Positions 53,398 through 62,069 of a stretch of 64,000 nt of DNA are shown here, piece by piece. The translations under genes and the position numbers were made by a program. How positions within the stretch are numbered: the first letter of the stretch is position 1; each line of letters opens with the position of its first letter. The DNA comes from Salinispirillum marinum (lineage in GTDB: Bacteria; Pseudomonadota; Gammaproteobacteria; Pseudomonadales; Natronospirillaceae), in assembly GCF_042651565.1 (NCBI RefSeq), contig NZ_JBHSDF010000005.1; one strand, 5' to 3'. A model generated the notes under the pieces. It saw nothing but the letters and a program-made list of their open reading frames with translations, was not told where the DNA came from and did not search any database.

Positions 53398-53402
53398 TAG
53401 CC

Positions 53403-53894
53403 ATGCGACGCATAATTTCTGTATTGATGGAAAACGAATCCGGCGCATTGGCTCGGGTAGTCGGGTTGTTTGCCCAACGCGGGTATAACATTGACTCGCT
53501 AACGGTAGCGCCCACGGAAGATCCGACATTGTCACGGATGACGCTGGTCACCAAAGGGTCTGATGAAGTGATAGAACAGATCACCAAACAATTGCATAAG
53601 TTGATTGAAGTGGTGAAGTTGATTGATCTGACCGAAGGCACGCATGTTGAGCGTGAATTGATGTTGGTCAAGGTTCGCGCTTCCGGCGTGCAGCGCGAAG
53701 AAGTGAAGCGGACAGCGGATATTTTTCGCGGTCAGATCATCGATGTGACGCCCAATACTTATACGATTCAAGCCACAGGCACCAGTGAAAAGTTGGATGC
53801 CTTCCTCAACTCGCTGGCGCAAGCCACTTTGCTGGAGGTGGTGCGTACCGGAGTGTCGGGTATTTCTCGCGGTGAGAAAACCTTGAGTGTTTAA
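53403..53894 (+). CDS. ilvH: Acetolactate synthase small (regulatory) subunit
   Basis: The 163-residue protein has the N-terminal ACT domain that binds valine (MRRIISVLMENESGALARVV, RGYNIDSLTVAPTEDP) and the C-terminal ALS small-subunit domain. Length equals that of E. coli IlvH. It activates the large subunit and confers feedback inhibition. The start at 53403 matches the family; the frame upstream lies inside ilvI. An SD-like GGAGAGGA is present. Confidence 0.97.
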   Translation: MRRIISVLMENESGALARVVGLFAQRGYNIDSLTVAPTEDPTLSRMTLVTKGSDEVIEQITKQLHKLIEVVKLIDLTEGTHVERELMLVKVRASGVQREEVKRTADIFRGQIIDVTPNTYTIQATGTSEKLDAFLNSLAQATLLEVVRTGVSGISRGEKTLSV

Positions 53895-53942
53895 CCTGAC
53901 ATCTGTGCTGGTGTTGTTGTATTAGAAAAAGGTATCATAGTC

Positions 53943-53993
53943 GGAGTTTACACGGCCAGCTTGTGCAACCTATGGCAAGCTGGTCTACACTCC
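53943..53993. other. Stem-loop between ilvH and the EAL-HDOD gene
   Basis: CCAGCTTG (53956-53963) pairs with CAAGCTGG (53976-53983), and an outer GGAGT (53943-53947) pairs with ACTCC (53989-53993). No T-run follows, so it is not a standard terminator. It could be an operator, an ilvIH 3' end or part of a leader. Confidence 0.5.
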
Positions 53994-54030
53994 TAGCACG
54001 GATTGCGTTTATACCGTCAGTGAGGAAGAC

Positions 54031-55278
54031 ATGACCGAAACCGCAGATCGTCCGCTGTTTGCACGCCAGCCCATATTTGATTCAGACCTTCGTATCGTAG
54101 GGTATGAACTCCTGTACCGTGGAATGGTAGGTAATCACGCGGTTTTCGAAAATGGCTCTGAAGCCTCCGCCCAAGTGCTGATCAATGCGCTCACCGAAGT
54201 TGATTTAATGGAAGTGGTGGATGGCAAGCGCGCCTTTGTTAACTTCACCCTTGATATGCTGTCGGCGGTGCCTGAGTTTGCTAAAAAGCACTTGGTCATT
54301 GAACTGCTGGAAGATGTTCCGGTAACGCCCCATCTCATCCGCAAATTGGGTGAGTTGAAAGCGCGTGGCTTTACACTGGCCTTGGACGATTACGGTACGC
54401 GCCGCTATCCACGCGAACTCCTCAATCTCATTGATGTGGTGAAGATAGACTTGTTGCATGTCAGCCCATCGCGTCTGCCGATGGTGGTTGAGTCTTTGGA
54501 GTCGTTTAATATTCAGCTGTTGGCGGAAAAAGTCGAAACGTTAGAAGACTATGATCGTTGCCGTGTGCTGGGTTTTGAAATGTACCAAGGGTATTTTTTC
54601 AGTTATCCGCAAATTATTTCGGGTCGATCGCGCGGCTCAGACCGTCACACCATTCTGGAATTGATCTCCACGTTGTACCGCGAAGATGTGCAGGTGCGCG
54701 ATGTGGTCGGTGTGATCAACCGCGACCCCGCAATAGCGGTCAAGCTCTTACGTCTCGTCAACTCTGCGTTGTATCGTCGGCAGCGCAATATCCAATCCAT
54801 TCAACAAGCCATCACCATGTTGGGGCTCAACCGCCTGCGCAGTTGGATTACGCTGTTGTTGTTGGACAAAAATTCAGACCGTGGCAGTGCCTTAACAGAG
54901 TTGTCTCTCTTTCACGCGTTTTTTTGCCAGGCAGTTGCTCGGGAAACCAATCCACCGATGGCCGATGCAGCGTTTACGGTGGGTTTATTGAGTTGTTTGG
55001 ACGCATTTTTTGATGAGCCGATGGCTGCATTGCTAAAAAACCTGCCGCTGGATACGTTACTTCAGCAAGCGCTATTGGCCAATAAAGGTCGGTTAGGCGC
55101 GTGGCTACGTTTGGGGCGTTTTATGCAGCGCTACAGTGCACAGCAAGTATCTGAAAATGCGTTGGAAAAGCTGGGTCTTACACGCGAAAAATTATCCGAA
55201 TTGCAGCAACTGGCGTTGCAAGAAGTATCGGCTGCCAAAAGCGTATTACAAGGCCATTCTGAAGCATTAATTGCTTAG
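54031..55278 (+). CDS. EAL-HDOD signalling protein
   Basis: The 415-residue protein starts with an EAL-type half (FARQPIFDSDLRIVGYELLYRG, DYGTRRYPREL, GFEMYQGYFFSYP) followed by HDOD (VINRDPAIAVKLLRLVNSAL, ITMLGLNRLRSW). EAL catalytic residues are only partly kept (YELLYR, VKIDLL), as in the CdgJ/YuxH group, so c-di-GMP hydrolysis is doubtful. Its domain order equals that of the protein at 19503, making them paralogues, this one closer to the family norm. It appears to be a single-gene unit ended by the hairpin at 55302. Confidence 0.92.
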   Translation: MTETADRPLFARQPIFDSDLRIVGYELLYRGMVGNHAVFENGSEASAQVLINALTEVDLMEVVDGKRAFVNFTLDMLSAVPEFAKKHLVIELLEDVPVTPHLIRKLGELKARGFTLALDDYGTRRYPRELLNLIDVVKIDLLHVSPSRLPMVVESLESFNIQLLAEKVETLEDYDRCRVLGFEMYQGYFFSYPQIISGRSRGSDRHTILELISTLYREDVQVRDVVGVINRDPAIAVKLLRLVNSALYRRQRNIQSIQQAITMLGLNRLRSWITLLLLDKNSDRGSALTELSLFHAFFCQAVARETNPPMADAAFTVGLLSCLDAFFDEPMAALLKNLPLDTLLQQALLANKGRLGAWLRLGRFMQRYSAQQVSENALEKLGLTREKLSELQQLALQEVSAAKSVLQGHSEALIA

Positions 55279-55299
55279 ACTTGCCCATCCTTGGGCATA

Positions 55300-55330
55300 A
55301 TAAAGCCCGCGAAATAGCGGGCTTTGGTTT
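55300..55330. terminator. Bidirectional terminator between EAL-HDOD gene and ilvC
   Basis: AAAGCCCGC (55302-55310) and GCGGGCTTT (55317-55325) form a nine-base stem with a six-base loop, with TTGGTTT on the plus side and TTATTATG on the minus side. A second GCGGGCTTTTT lies at about 55347 and could pair alternatively. It serves two convergent genes. Confidence 0.8.
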
Positions 55331-55359
55331 CTCAGCTCTTACTGATTGCGGGCTTTTTA

Positions 55360-56841
55360 TTAAGCCTCTACGATTTTCTTCATGTCCTTCATGTAACCAC
55401 GCAGCTCATCACCGATCCACTCAATCGGGTGCTCGCGAATTTCGCGGTTCACTTCAATCAAGCGCAGGTTATCAACTGCATTGCCCGCGCCCGTGCCTTT
55501 ACCGATCACGTCTGTTTTTACTTTAGGCATGACGTGTTCCGCCAACAAAGGCACAGCCGCGTTCGCAAACAGATAGTTACCATATTCGGCAGTATCAGAA
55601 ATAACGACGTTCATCTCATATAGACGCTTGCGGGCAATGGTGTTAGCGATCAATGGCAGCTCGTGCAATGACTCGTAATACGCCGACTCTTCGATGATGC
55701 CAGACGCCACCATGGTTTCGAACGCCAATTCAACGCCTGCTTTAACCATGGCTACCATCAGAATGCCATTGTCGAAAAACTCTTGTTCAGCGATTTTGCC
55801 ACTGTAAGTAGGCGACTTTTCAAAGGCCGTTTCGCCCGTTTCTTCACGCCAGCGGAACAGGTCTTTGTCGTCTGCTGCCCAATCGGCCATCATGGTGCGC
55901 GAAAATTCGCCGCTGATGATGTCGTCCTGGTGCTTTTGGAACAAAGGTGCCATTAAGCCTTTCAGCTCTTCTGCCAAATCAAAGGCTTTGACCTTGTCGG
56001 GATTCGACAAGCGATCCATCATGTTGGTGATGCCCCCTAACTTCAAGGCTTCGGTGATCACTTCCCACCCATACTGTACTAAATGGCTGGCGTAACCGGC
56101 GTCAACACCTTCGGCGACCATTTTGTCGTAGCACAGAATAGAACCCGCTTGCAGCATGCCACACAGGATGGTCTGTTCGCCCATCAAGTCAGACTTCACT
56201 TCGGCAACAAAAGAGCTTTCCAATACACCGGCACGATGGCCACCTGTCGCCGCGGCCCACGCTTTAGCGATTTCCAGACCTTCACCTTGCGGATCGTTTT
56301 CCGGGTGCACGGCGATCAAGGTTGGTACGCCGAAACCACGCTTGTATTCTTCGCGGACTTCAGTGCCTGGGCACTTAGGCGCAACCATCACAACGGTGAT
56401 GTCGTCACGGATACGCTGACCCACTTCAACGATGTTGAAGCCGTGCGAGTAACCCAAAGCAGCGCCTTTTTTCATCATCGGCATAACGGTTTCTACTACG
56501 TCTGAGTGCTGTTTGTCGGGCGTCAGATTAACCACTAGATCCGCTTGAGGAATCAGTTCCTCATAAGAGCCTACCGTGAAGCCATTTTCGCTGGCATTTT
56601 TCCATGATTGGCGTTTCTCAGCGATGGCCGCAGCCCGCAGAGCATAAGAGACATCCAGGCCAGAATCGCGCATGTTGAGGCCCTGGTTTAAGCCTTGAGC
56701 ACCACAGCCAACGATAACGACTTTCTTGCCTTTCAAGTAATCGCATTCATTGGCGAATTCATTGCGATCCATAAAACGGCAGCGCCCGAGTTGGTCGAGC
56801 TGCTGGCGCAAGTTCAAAGTATTAAAATAGTTGTTTGACAC
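55360..56841 (-). CDS. ilvC: Ketol-acid reductoisomerase (class II, long form)
   Basis: IlvC converts acetolactate to dihydroxyisovalerate with NADPH and Mg. The 493-residue length and the duplicated C-terminal knotted domain correspond to the E. coli-type class II enzyme, unlike the ~338-residue class I form of Pseudomonas. The Rossmann motif GCGAQGLNQGLNMRDSG and the KCPGTEVREEY segment are present. Translation starts at GTG (56841) with AAGAGG six bases before. A promoter and an IlvY-type operator lie upstream. Confidence 0.97.
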   Translation of the reverse strand: MSNNYFNTLNLRQQLDQLGRCRFMDRNEFANECDYLKGKKVVIVGCGAQGLNQGLNMRDSGLDVSYALRAAAIAEKRQSWKNASENGFTVGSYEELIPQADLVVNLTPDKQHSDVVETVMPMMKKGAALGYSHGFNIVEVGQRIRDDITVVMVAPKCPGTEVREEYKRGFGVPTLIAVHPENDPQGEGLEIAKAWAAATGGHRAGVLESSFVAEVKSDLMGEQTILCGMLQAGSILCYDKMVAEGVDAGYASHLVQYGWEVITEALKLGGITNMMDRLSNPDKVKAFDLAEELKGLMAPLFQKHQDDIISGEFSRTMMADWAADDKDLFRWREETGETAFEKSPTYSGKIAEQEFFDNGILMVAMVKAGVELAFETMVASGIIEESAYYESLHELPLIANTIARKRLYEMNVVISDTAEYGNYLFANAAVPLLAEHVMPKVKTDVIGKGTGAGNAVDNLRLIEVNREIREHPIEWIGDELRGYMKDMKKIVEA

Positions 56842-56906
56842 GGTAAACCTCTTTTGGTGTGGGCGGGTGGACTGCTATGCCAACCCACCATGATTCGACG
56901 CTGCGC

Positions 56907-56934
56907 AGTGTACCGCGAAACCTTTGTTGCGCAA
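56907..56934 (-). promoter_or_regulatory. Predicted ilvC promoter
   Basis: On the minus strand TTGCGC (56934-56929) and TACACT (56912-56907) are 16 bases apart, a weak sigma-70 promoter as expected for an activated gene. The IlvY-type palindrome centre at 56965 would sit near -65. Confidence 0.6.
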
Positions 56935-56957
56935 AATGACTTGTTAGCAATGTTGTA

Positions 56958-56972
56958 TTGCAATTTATGCAA
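56958..56972. promoter_or_regulatory. Candidate IlvY operator upstream of ilvC
   Basis: TTGCA-ATTTA-TGCAA is a perfect palindrome (extended to ATTGCA/TGCAAT), with an extra GCAAT half-site at 56947-56951. The same TTGCA-N5-TGCAA pattern lies before ilvY at 60307. LysR-type activators usually bind near -65, matching its place relative to the predicted ilvC promoter. Confidence 0.75.
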
Positions 56973-57005
56973 TGCTGGTTTTTTGTCGTTCATCGGATTA
57001 GGCCG

Positions 57006-57034
57006 CCGTTTATCTGGATAGGCTGCCGTTGGTC
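57006..57034 (+). promoter_or_regulatory. Two AlgR-like direct repeats before the LytS/LytTR pair
   Basis: CCGTTTATC (57006-57014) and CCGTTGGTC (57026-57034) sit 20 bases apart, within longer direct repeats TAGGCYGCCGTT. The second equals the AlgR consensus CCGTTSGTC. LytTR regulators bind such direct repeats on one helix face. They lie 66-94 bases before the start at 57100. Confidence 0.55.
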
Positions 57035-57099
57035 GCTTGCACTTGTCCCTTAGCATGCAGGCTGGTTAAGATGATTCAAAATAGACCGAGGCAGTTGTT

Positions 57100-58149
57100 G
57101 TGTTAACAGTCCCATCATTTATCGACAAAGGTTGGAAGAACATTGTCAAAGCAATTGGGCAATGTTTGTTGCTTTGCTTGGTTATTGCCTTAGTCATTAC
57201 ACCCTTTAACGGCACTCCGTTCTTATTGAATGTTTGGATTTCTGCGGGGTTCGGGCTGTCCATTATTTTCTTTATCAATTTTATCTATCGTGTCAACCCA
57301 CGAGGTCGGGATCTGCTGAATAACAGCATTGCCATGGCGCTTGGGTTTGCCCTAGGAATGTTGAATTTACTGCTGGTGATGGCGCTTTATTACCCGCAGG
57401 CGTTCGAGTCGTTTGATATGGCTCTGTGGTTAACCAATACACTCTTTTCATTTATTGTGAGTATTGCTGCTTTCTACTTTTTTTATTCGATGTATCGCAT
57501 GCAATCCTTGCGGCTAGCCGTATCAGAACAGCAAGCACGGGCCGCTGAGCGAGAGCGGCAAATGGTACAAAGCCAGCTTCAACTGCTTCAAAGTCAAATC
57601 GAGCCGCATTTCTTATTCAATACCCTGGCGAACATTCAGGCACTGATTGACGCTGAGCCTGAGCAAGCTAAACACATGGTGGCGGCATTGACCCACATGC
57701 TGCGTGCTAATTTACAGCGCACTCGCTCTACGGAGACGACCTTGCGGGAAGAGTTTGAGTTGGTACAACATTATTTGGACATTCAGGCAATACGCATGGG
57801 CGCGCGATTGACCTTCGCGCTGACACTGCCAGATGCGTTGAAAGCCGTGAAAGTTCCCCCCTTGTTGTTGCAGCCCTTAGTGGAGAATGCGCTGTTGCAT
57901 GGCATAGAGCCAAACGTTGAGCCGGGGCATATTGCCGTACAAGCCATTCAAGAAGGTGAGGGGGTGATCTTACGTGTTGTGGATAACGGCGTAGGGTTGA
58001 CCGCGACAGACTCAACCGGCATTGGCTTGACCAATATACGTGAACGATTAGCGTCGCTGTACGGTGCGCAGGCAACATTGACGGTACGGCCTGTTGTACA
58101 AGGACAAGGCGTGTTGGCCGAGATTAGGATCCCCCACCATGGCGCATGA
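57100..58149 (+). CDS. LytS/AlgZ-type membrane sensor histidine kinase
   Basis: The 349-residue protein has four hydrophobic helices (about 15-135), a coiled linker and a His_kinase domain with the phospho-acceptor motif QIEPHFLFNTLANIQ, followed by an HATPase with LLQPLVENALLHG and DNGVGL. This is the LytS/YehU/AlgZ class, without a large sensor domain. The start is GTG (57100) with GAGG upstream. It overlaps the LytTR regulator gene by 11 bases. Confidence 0.9.
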   Translation: MLTVPSFIDKGWKNIVKAIGQCLLLCLVIALVITPFNGTPFLLNVWISAGFGLSIIFFINFIYRVNPRGRDLLNNSIAMALGFALGMLNLLLVMALYYPQAFESFDMALWLTNTLFSFIVSIAAFYFFYSMYRMQSLRLAVSEQQARAAERERQMVQSQLQLLQSQIEPHFLFNTLANIQALIDAEPEQAKHMVAALTHMLRANLQRTRSTETTLREEFELVQHYLDIQAIRMGARLTFALTLPDALKAVKVPPLLLQPLVENALLHGIEPNVEPGHIAVQAIQEGEGVILRVVDNGVGLTATDSTGIGLTNIRERLASLYGAQATLTVRPVVQGQGVLAEIRIPHHGA

Positions 58150-58927
58150 CGTTTTAACATGGCAAGCGACGGCTTTGATTGCCGATGATGAACCGGTACT
58201 GCGGTTCCATCTACAAAAACTGTTGGCCGAGTTGGCGCCCCGGCTGGAGGTCATCGCCACGGCCGCTAACGGCGACGAGGCGCTTACTTTAGTGCGAGAA
58301 ACGCGTCCGGATGTGGTGTTTTTGGATATCAAGATGCCGGGTATGACAGGGCTTGAAGTAGCTCTGGCGATGCAACAAGAGGGTTTGACAGAGGACGTCG
58401 CCATTGTTTTTTTGACGGCCTATGATCAATACGCGGTAACGGCGTTTGAGCGTGAGGCAGTGGACTACCTGCTCAAGCCGGTTGAGGCGTCGCGGCTGAC
58501 GAACACTCTCGTTCGACTGAGTAAACGTGCCGCAGCGGAGCCGGACGGCGGGTTGAATCTACAGACTTTAAAATCGTTGTTGAATGACGATGCAGCGACA
58601 TCCCGTTTACGCTGGATTAATGCTCAACGCGGTGAAGACATTCACGTGCTTGCGGTAGACGATGTGTTGATGTTTAGAGCGGAAGACAAATACACCACCG
58701 TATTTACACCACAGGGTGAATTCTTAATCCGTCGGTCATTGAAACAATTGGAAGATGAATTAGATCAGGCGCAGTTCTGGCGGATACATCGCAGCACGCT
58801 AGTGCAGGTATCCGCCATTGAAAAAGTACATCGGAGTATCACCGGACAATACCGTCTGCACGTCAAGGGAGTTCAGACACCGGTTGCCATTAGTCGGCGT
58901 TTTGCAGAACGGTTTAAGCAAATGTAG
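58139..58927 (+). CDS. LytTR-family response regulator (AlgR/LytR-like)
   Basis: The 262-residue protein has an N-terminal receiver (ALIADDEPVLRF, VVFLDIKMPGMTG, LTAYDQY, LKPVEASRL) and a C-terminal LytTR DNA-binding domain (EDKYTTVFTPQGEFLIRRSL, FWRIHRSTLVQVSAIEKV). The ATG at 58139 overlaps the kinase gene and has AGGA upstream. AlgR-type boxes before the operon suggest autoregulation. Its stop lies in a palindrome shared with the convergent yitT end. Confidence 0.92.
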   Translation: MAHDVLTWQATALIADDEPVLRFHLQKLLAELAPRLEVIATAANGDEALTLVRETRPDVVFLDIKMPGMTGLEVALAMQQEGLTEDVAIVFLTAYDQYAVTAFEREAVDYLLKPVEASRLTNTLVRLSKRAAAEPDGGLNLQTLKSLLNDDAATSRLRWINAQRGEDIHVLAVDDVLMFRAEDKYTTVFTPQGEFLIRRSLKQLEDELDQAQFWRIHRSTLVQVSAIEKVHRSITGQYRLHVKGVQTPVAISRRFAERFKQM

Positions 58928-58942
58928 CTGACAGTGTCAGCT
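58926..58942. other. Palindrome spanning two convergent stop codons
   Basis: AGCTGACA-G-TGTCAGCT is a perfect eight-base inverted repeat with a one-base centre. It contains parts of both stop codons: TAG of the LytTR gene (58925-58927) and TGA of yitT (58937-58939). Neither side has a T-run. Confidence 0.6.
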
Positions 58943-59566
58943 CACGCCCACATAGCGCCCGGGTTTGTGGTTGATGGTCAAGATCAGGTTCATACTGCCC
59001 GCGCCCAGCACTGAGAGCAACACTTGTGGCCAGGGTAGGACAGCAAAAGCCATCACCAGAATGACGGCATCAACGCCCATTTGGAAGGTTCCCGCACGCA
59101 CCCCAAAGCGGTCTTGCACGTACAGTGCTAGAATGTTGATGCCACCAAGGCTAGCGCGGTGACGAAACAGCATCAATATACCGACACCAAACAAACAACC
59201 ACCCAGTATTGCCGCATAGGCTGCATTTAACTGCTCAAAAACGACCCATTGCGGCATCATCTCTGCGAACGCTGACAGTAAAGCAACGGCAACAAACGTC
59301 TTGAGAGTGAATTTCCAGCCCATTTTAGCGATGGCCAGAACATAGAACGGTAAATTCAGCAGGAAGAAAATGGGACCAAAACTCCAACTGCTGGTGTATT
59401 GCAATAGGAAAGCCAAGCCCGCTGTGCTGCCGGTTAACAGCATGGCGTGGCTATAAAGTGTGACTCCCAGAGAAACAAACAACGTGCCGAGAATCAAGGC
59501 GATACCGTCTTCTACTAAGGTGTGCTGTTGGCCTTCAAATCCCGGGGTGTCGTATTCTTGCGTCAT
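58937..59566 (-). CDS. YitT family membrane protein
   Basis: The 209-residue protein has five or six transmembrane helices and family motifs AMLLTGSTAGLAFLLQY, FLLNLPFYVLAIAKMGWKF, RHRASLGGINILALY and FQMGVDAVIL. YitT proteins are common integral membrane proteins with no agreed substrate. It lacks the C-terminal DUF2179 domain of longer relatives. Sits between the LytTR gene (convergent) and the DsbA-family gene upstream on the same strand. Confidence 0.88.
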   Translation of the reverse strand: MTQEYDTPGFEGQQHTLVEDGIALILGTLFVSLGVTLYSHAMLLTGSTAGLAFLLQYTSSWSFGPIFFLLNLPFYVLAIAKMGWKFTLKTFVAVALLSAFAEMMPQWVVFEQLNAAYAAILGGCLFGVGILMLFRHRASLGGINILALYVQDRFGVRAGTFQMGVDAVILVMAFAVLPWPQVLLSVLGAGSMNLILTINHKPGRYVGVS

Positions 59567-59599
59567 GGCATTTCCTAGCTGATCGTTTTGGGGGGCGCA

Positions 59600-60232
59600 T
59601 TATACGGAAAGATGCGTTGCAATGGAGCGCAGCATGTTGTCGGTGCTTCGATAGTCCAAGGGGATAGGGTGTATCGCGTCATCAAGAACTAATGCGAAGG
59701 ACGGGAAACTATTCAATCCTAAACTGCGGGCCAGAGTAATATCTTGCAGCAATTGAGACTGTGTTTCCTCGCTGTTCAGTGCTTCGGCAAACGTTTCCAA
59801 GTTCATGCCAATAGCCACCGCACAACCTAAGAGTACATCGGTGTCGGATGGATTCTGTGCCTCACGATAATAGGCACGTTGAATCGCCGAAATCATTGCT
59901 GCTTCCTTGTTGTCATGGCGCGCCAGTATAGCGGCTCGACAGGCCGGGTAGGTGGAACGGCGCGGCGTGTTGTTTTGCCAAAATTCGTAATTAAAGGTGG
60001 CGTCCAATTCGTCGGCAATTCTGTGCCAGATTGCCTCCAATTTCATCCGCATTTCTGCGGGCATGGGTTGGTCGGAATCGGGCGCCAGACCTCCGGCCAG
60101 ATAAACGATCTGCAATTGGTCTTGGCTGTAGCGCTCGATGAGGGCTTCTTGCAGTGCTTGCCATGTGGGGCTGAAGCCGTAGCACCAGCTGCACATCGGA
60201 TCATGGGCGTAATACAGGGTGGCTTTTGCCAT
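59600..60232 (-). CDS. DsbA-family (FrnE-like) thiol oxidoreductase, cytoplasmic
   Basis: The 210-residue protein has a thioredoxin fold with the active-site CSWC in YYAHDPMCSWCYGFSPTW and the cis-Pro region SLGLNSFPSFALVLDD. There is no signal peptide, so it should act in the cytoplasm, as in FrnE and related DsbA-like isomerases. It is divergent from ilvY. Confidence 0.9.
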   Translation of the reverse strand: MAKATLYYAHDPMCSWCYGFSPTWQALQEALIERYSQDQLQIVYLAGGLAPDSDQPMPAEMRMKLEAIWHRIADELDATFNYEFWQNNTPRRSTYPACRAAILARHDNKEAAMISAIQRAYYREAQNPSDTDVLLGCAVAIGMNLETFAEALNSEETQSQLLQDITLARSLGLNSFPSFALVLDDAIHPIPLDYRSTDNMLRSIATHLSV

Positions 60233-60306
60233 ATCATGAACCTCTTGTTGATGCCTTCCATTGTGACGCGAGAGGTGTGCCGAGGCAAATGAGACATGAC
60301 AAAGCG

Positions 60307-60321
60307 TTGCATTAACTGCAA
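60307..60321. promoter_or_regulatory. Candidate IlvY operator upstream of ilvY
   Basis: TTGCA-TTAAC-TGCAA is a perfect five-base inverted repeat 36-50 bases before the ilvY ATG. It has the same arms and spacing as the site before ilvC, which supports autoregulation by IlvY. Confidence 0.7.
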
Positions 60322-60357
60322 TGATAGGACAAGTTTGTTGGGCATTCGGAAAAACCG

Positions 60358-61242
60358 ATGGATATCAAATCTCTGCGCTTGTTTTTATCGTTAGCCAATA
60401 CGTTGCACTTCGGTAAAACCAGTGCGCAAATGCACGTCAGTCCGTCCACGCTCAGCCGCACCATCAGTCGGTTGGAAGAACAATTAGGCACGGTACTGTT
60501 TGAGCGCGACAACCGGACGGTCGTGTTGACGCCTGCAGGGAAACAAGCGCGCCGTCATATTGAAGTGATGTTATCCGCGTGGCAGCAATTGCAGAGTGAG
60601 TTGCAGCAGTCGGCACACAGTCTGCGGGGTCAAATTCGGTTGTATTGCTCTGTAACGGCAAGCTACAGCCTGTTGCTTGAGTTGTTGCAGCACTTTCGAC
60701 CTTTGTATCCTCGTATTGACGTGGTAGTAGAGACGGGTGACGCCGCTTATGCCATTGAAAAAGTCCAACAGGATGATGCAGATATCGCTATTGCCCCCCG
60801 CCCTGATACTTTGCCCAGTAATATTGAATTCCTAGAATTCTCCCGGTCGCCTTTGATGTTTATTGGCCCTGTTATTTCCTGTCCGGTTTCCGAACAACTA
60901 GGGGCCTCTCCGATCTCTTGGGAAACGGTTCCGTTCATTGTTGCGGAGCATGGCTTAGCGCGTCAGCGCTTGTATGAATGGTTTCGGCAGCGTACCCTTC
61001 AGCCTACCGTTTATGCCCAAGTCGGCGGACATGAGGCCATTGTCTCAATGGTTGCATTGGGTTTTGGTGTTGGTGTTGTACCGGAGTTGGTGTTGACCAA
61101 CAGTCCAATGCGGGAGCAAGTACAGGTGTTGCCCGTAACGCCTGCCTTGGCGCCGTTTGAGATTGGCCTATGTGCATTGCGTCGGCGGTTACAAGACCCC
61201 GTAGTGGATGCTTTTTGGCGCATGCGTCATTCACCAAGTTGA
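60358..61242 (+). CDS. ilvY: LysR-type activator IlvY
   Basis: IlvY activates ilvC when bound to acetolactate or acetohydroxybutyrate. The 294-residue protein has the LysR helix-turn-helix (TLHFGKTSAQMHVSPSTLSR, RLEEQLGTVLFERDNRTV) and ligand-domain motifs shared with E. coli IlvY as I recall it: CSVTASYS, TGDAAYAIEKV, TLPSNIEF, VPFIVAEHG and VGGHEAIVSMVALGFGV. It is about 3.5 kb from ilvC, unlike the adjacent ilvY-ilvC of E. coli. Confidence 0.93.
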   Translation: MDIKSLRLFLSLANTLHFGKTSAQMHVSPSTLSRTISRLEEQLGTVLFERDNRTVVLTPAGKQARRHIEVMLSAWQQLQSELQQSAHSLRGQIRLYCSVTASYSLLLELLQHFRPLYPRIDVVVETGDAAYAIEKVQQDDADIAIAPRPDTLPSNIEFLEFSRSPLMFIGPVISCPVSEQLGASPISWETVPFIVAEHGLARQRLYEWFRQRTLQPTVYAQVGGHEAIVSMVALGFGVGVVPELVLTNSPMREQVQVLPVTPALAPFEIGLCALRRRLQDPVVDAFWRMRHSPS

Positions 61243-61259
61243 TGAGAATTGAGTAAGAA

Positions 61260-62069
61260 ATGAGTGAGCAACCGGCCAAAAAAGGCGCTTCGCAAGATAC
61301 TGAAAATGAACAAAACTCGCTCAGTGCCGCAGACGCTTACCATGCGCGGCGTGGGGTTTATCTGATCCCGAACTTGCTGACCACCACTGCGCTTTTTGCT
61401 GGTTTCTATGCCATTGTCGCCGCGATCAAAGGTGACTTTAACAATGCGGCAGTGGCCATTTTTGTGGCGATGATTTTTGATGGTTTGGACGGGCGTGTGG
61501 CTCGGTTAACGCATACGCAAAGTGAGTTCGGCGCGCAATACGATTCCATGTCTGACCTGGTAGCCTTCGGCGTCGCACCGGCGTTGGTGGCTTTGTTGTG
61601 GTCGCTCGATAGCCTCGGTAATTTAGGCTGGGCAGGGGCTTTTGTTTATGTTGCGGGTGCTGCCTTGCGGTTGGCTCGGTTCAACACCCAGATCAGTACG
61701 ACCGATAAGCGGTTCTTTGTTGGTTTGGCCAGTCCAGCGGCAGCCGCTATCGTGGCAGGCTCTGTATGGGCCTTCACGGAACTGGGCATAGAAGGTACGG
61801 ATTTGGCCGTCGTTATGGTTATCTTGGTCCCCGCTGTGGGTTGTTTGATGGTCAGCAATGTGCGTTATTGGAGCTTTAAGGAAGTAGGGGTAAAGGGACG
61901 TATTCCTTTCACGGCACTGTTGTTGATCATTATGGCCTTTGTTGTTGTCGCACTCGACCCTCCCATCGTGTTGTTGCTCGTGGCCTTTGCCTATGCCGGA
62001 TCCGGGCCTGTCATGGAAGTATGGCGCAAATTCAAGCGCCGTTCGGCAACTCCGGATGGAGATCTGTAA
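61260..62069 (+). CDS. pssA: CDP-diacylglycerol-serine O-phosphatidyltransferase
   Basis: PssA makes phosphatidylserine, the precursor of phosphatidylethanolamine. The 269-residue membrane protein has the CDP-alcohol phosphotransferase motif DGLDGRVARLTHTQSEFGAQ (then YDSMSD), with its Asp residues, and about seven hydrophobic helices. It is the type II membrane-embedded enzyme, not the peripheral type of E. coli. It follows ilvY by 17 bases. Confidence 0.96.
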   Translation: MSEQPAKKGASQDTENEQNSLSAADAYHARRGVYLIPNLLTTTALFAGFYAIVAAIKGDFNNAAVAIFVAMIFDGLDGRVARLTHTQSEFGAQYDSMSDLVAFGVAPALVALLWSLDSLGNLGWAGAFVYVAGAALRLARFNTQISTTDKRFFVGLASPAAAAIVAGSVWAFTELGIEGTDLAVVMVILVPAVGCLMVSNVRYWSFKEVGVKGRIPFTALLLIIMAFVVVALDPPIVLLLVAFAYAGSGPVMEVWRKFKRRSATPDGDL

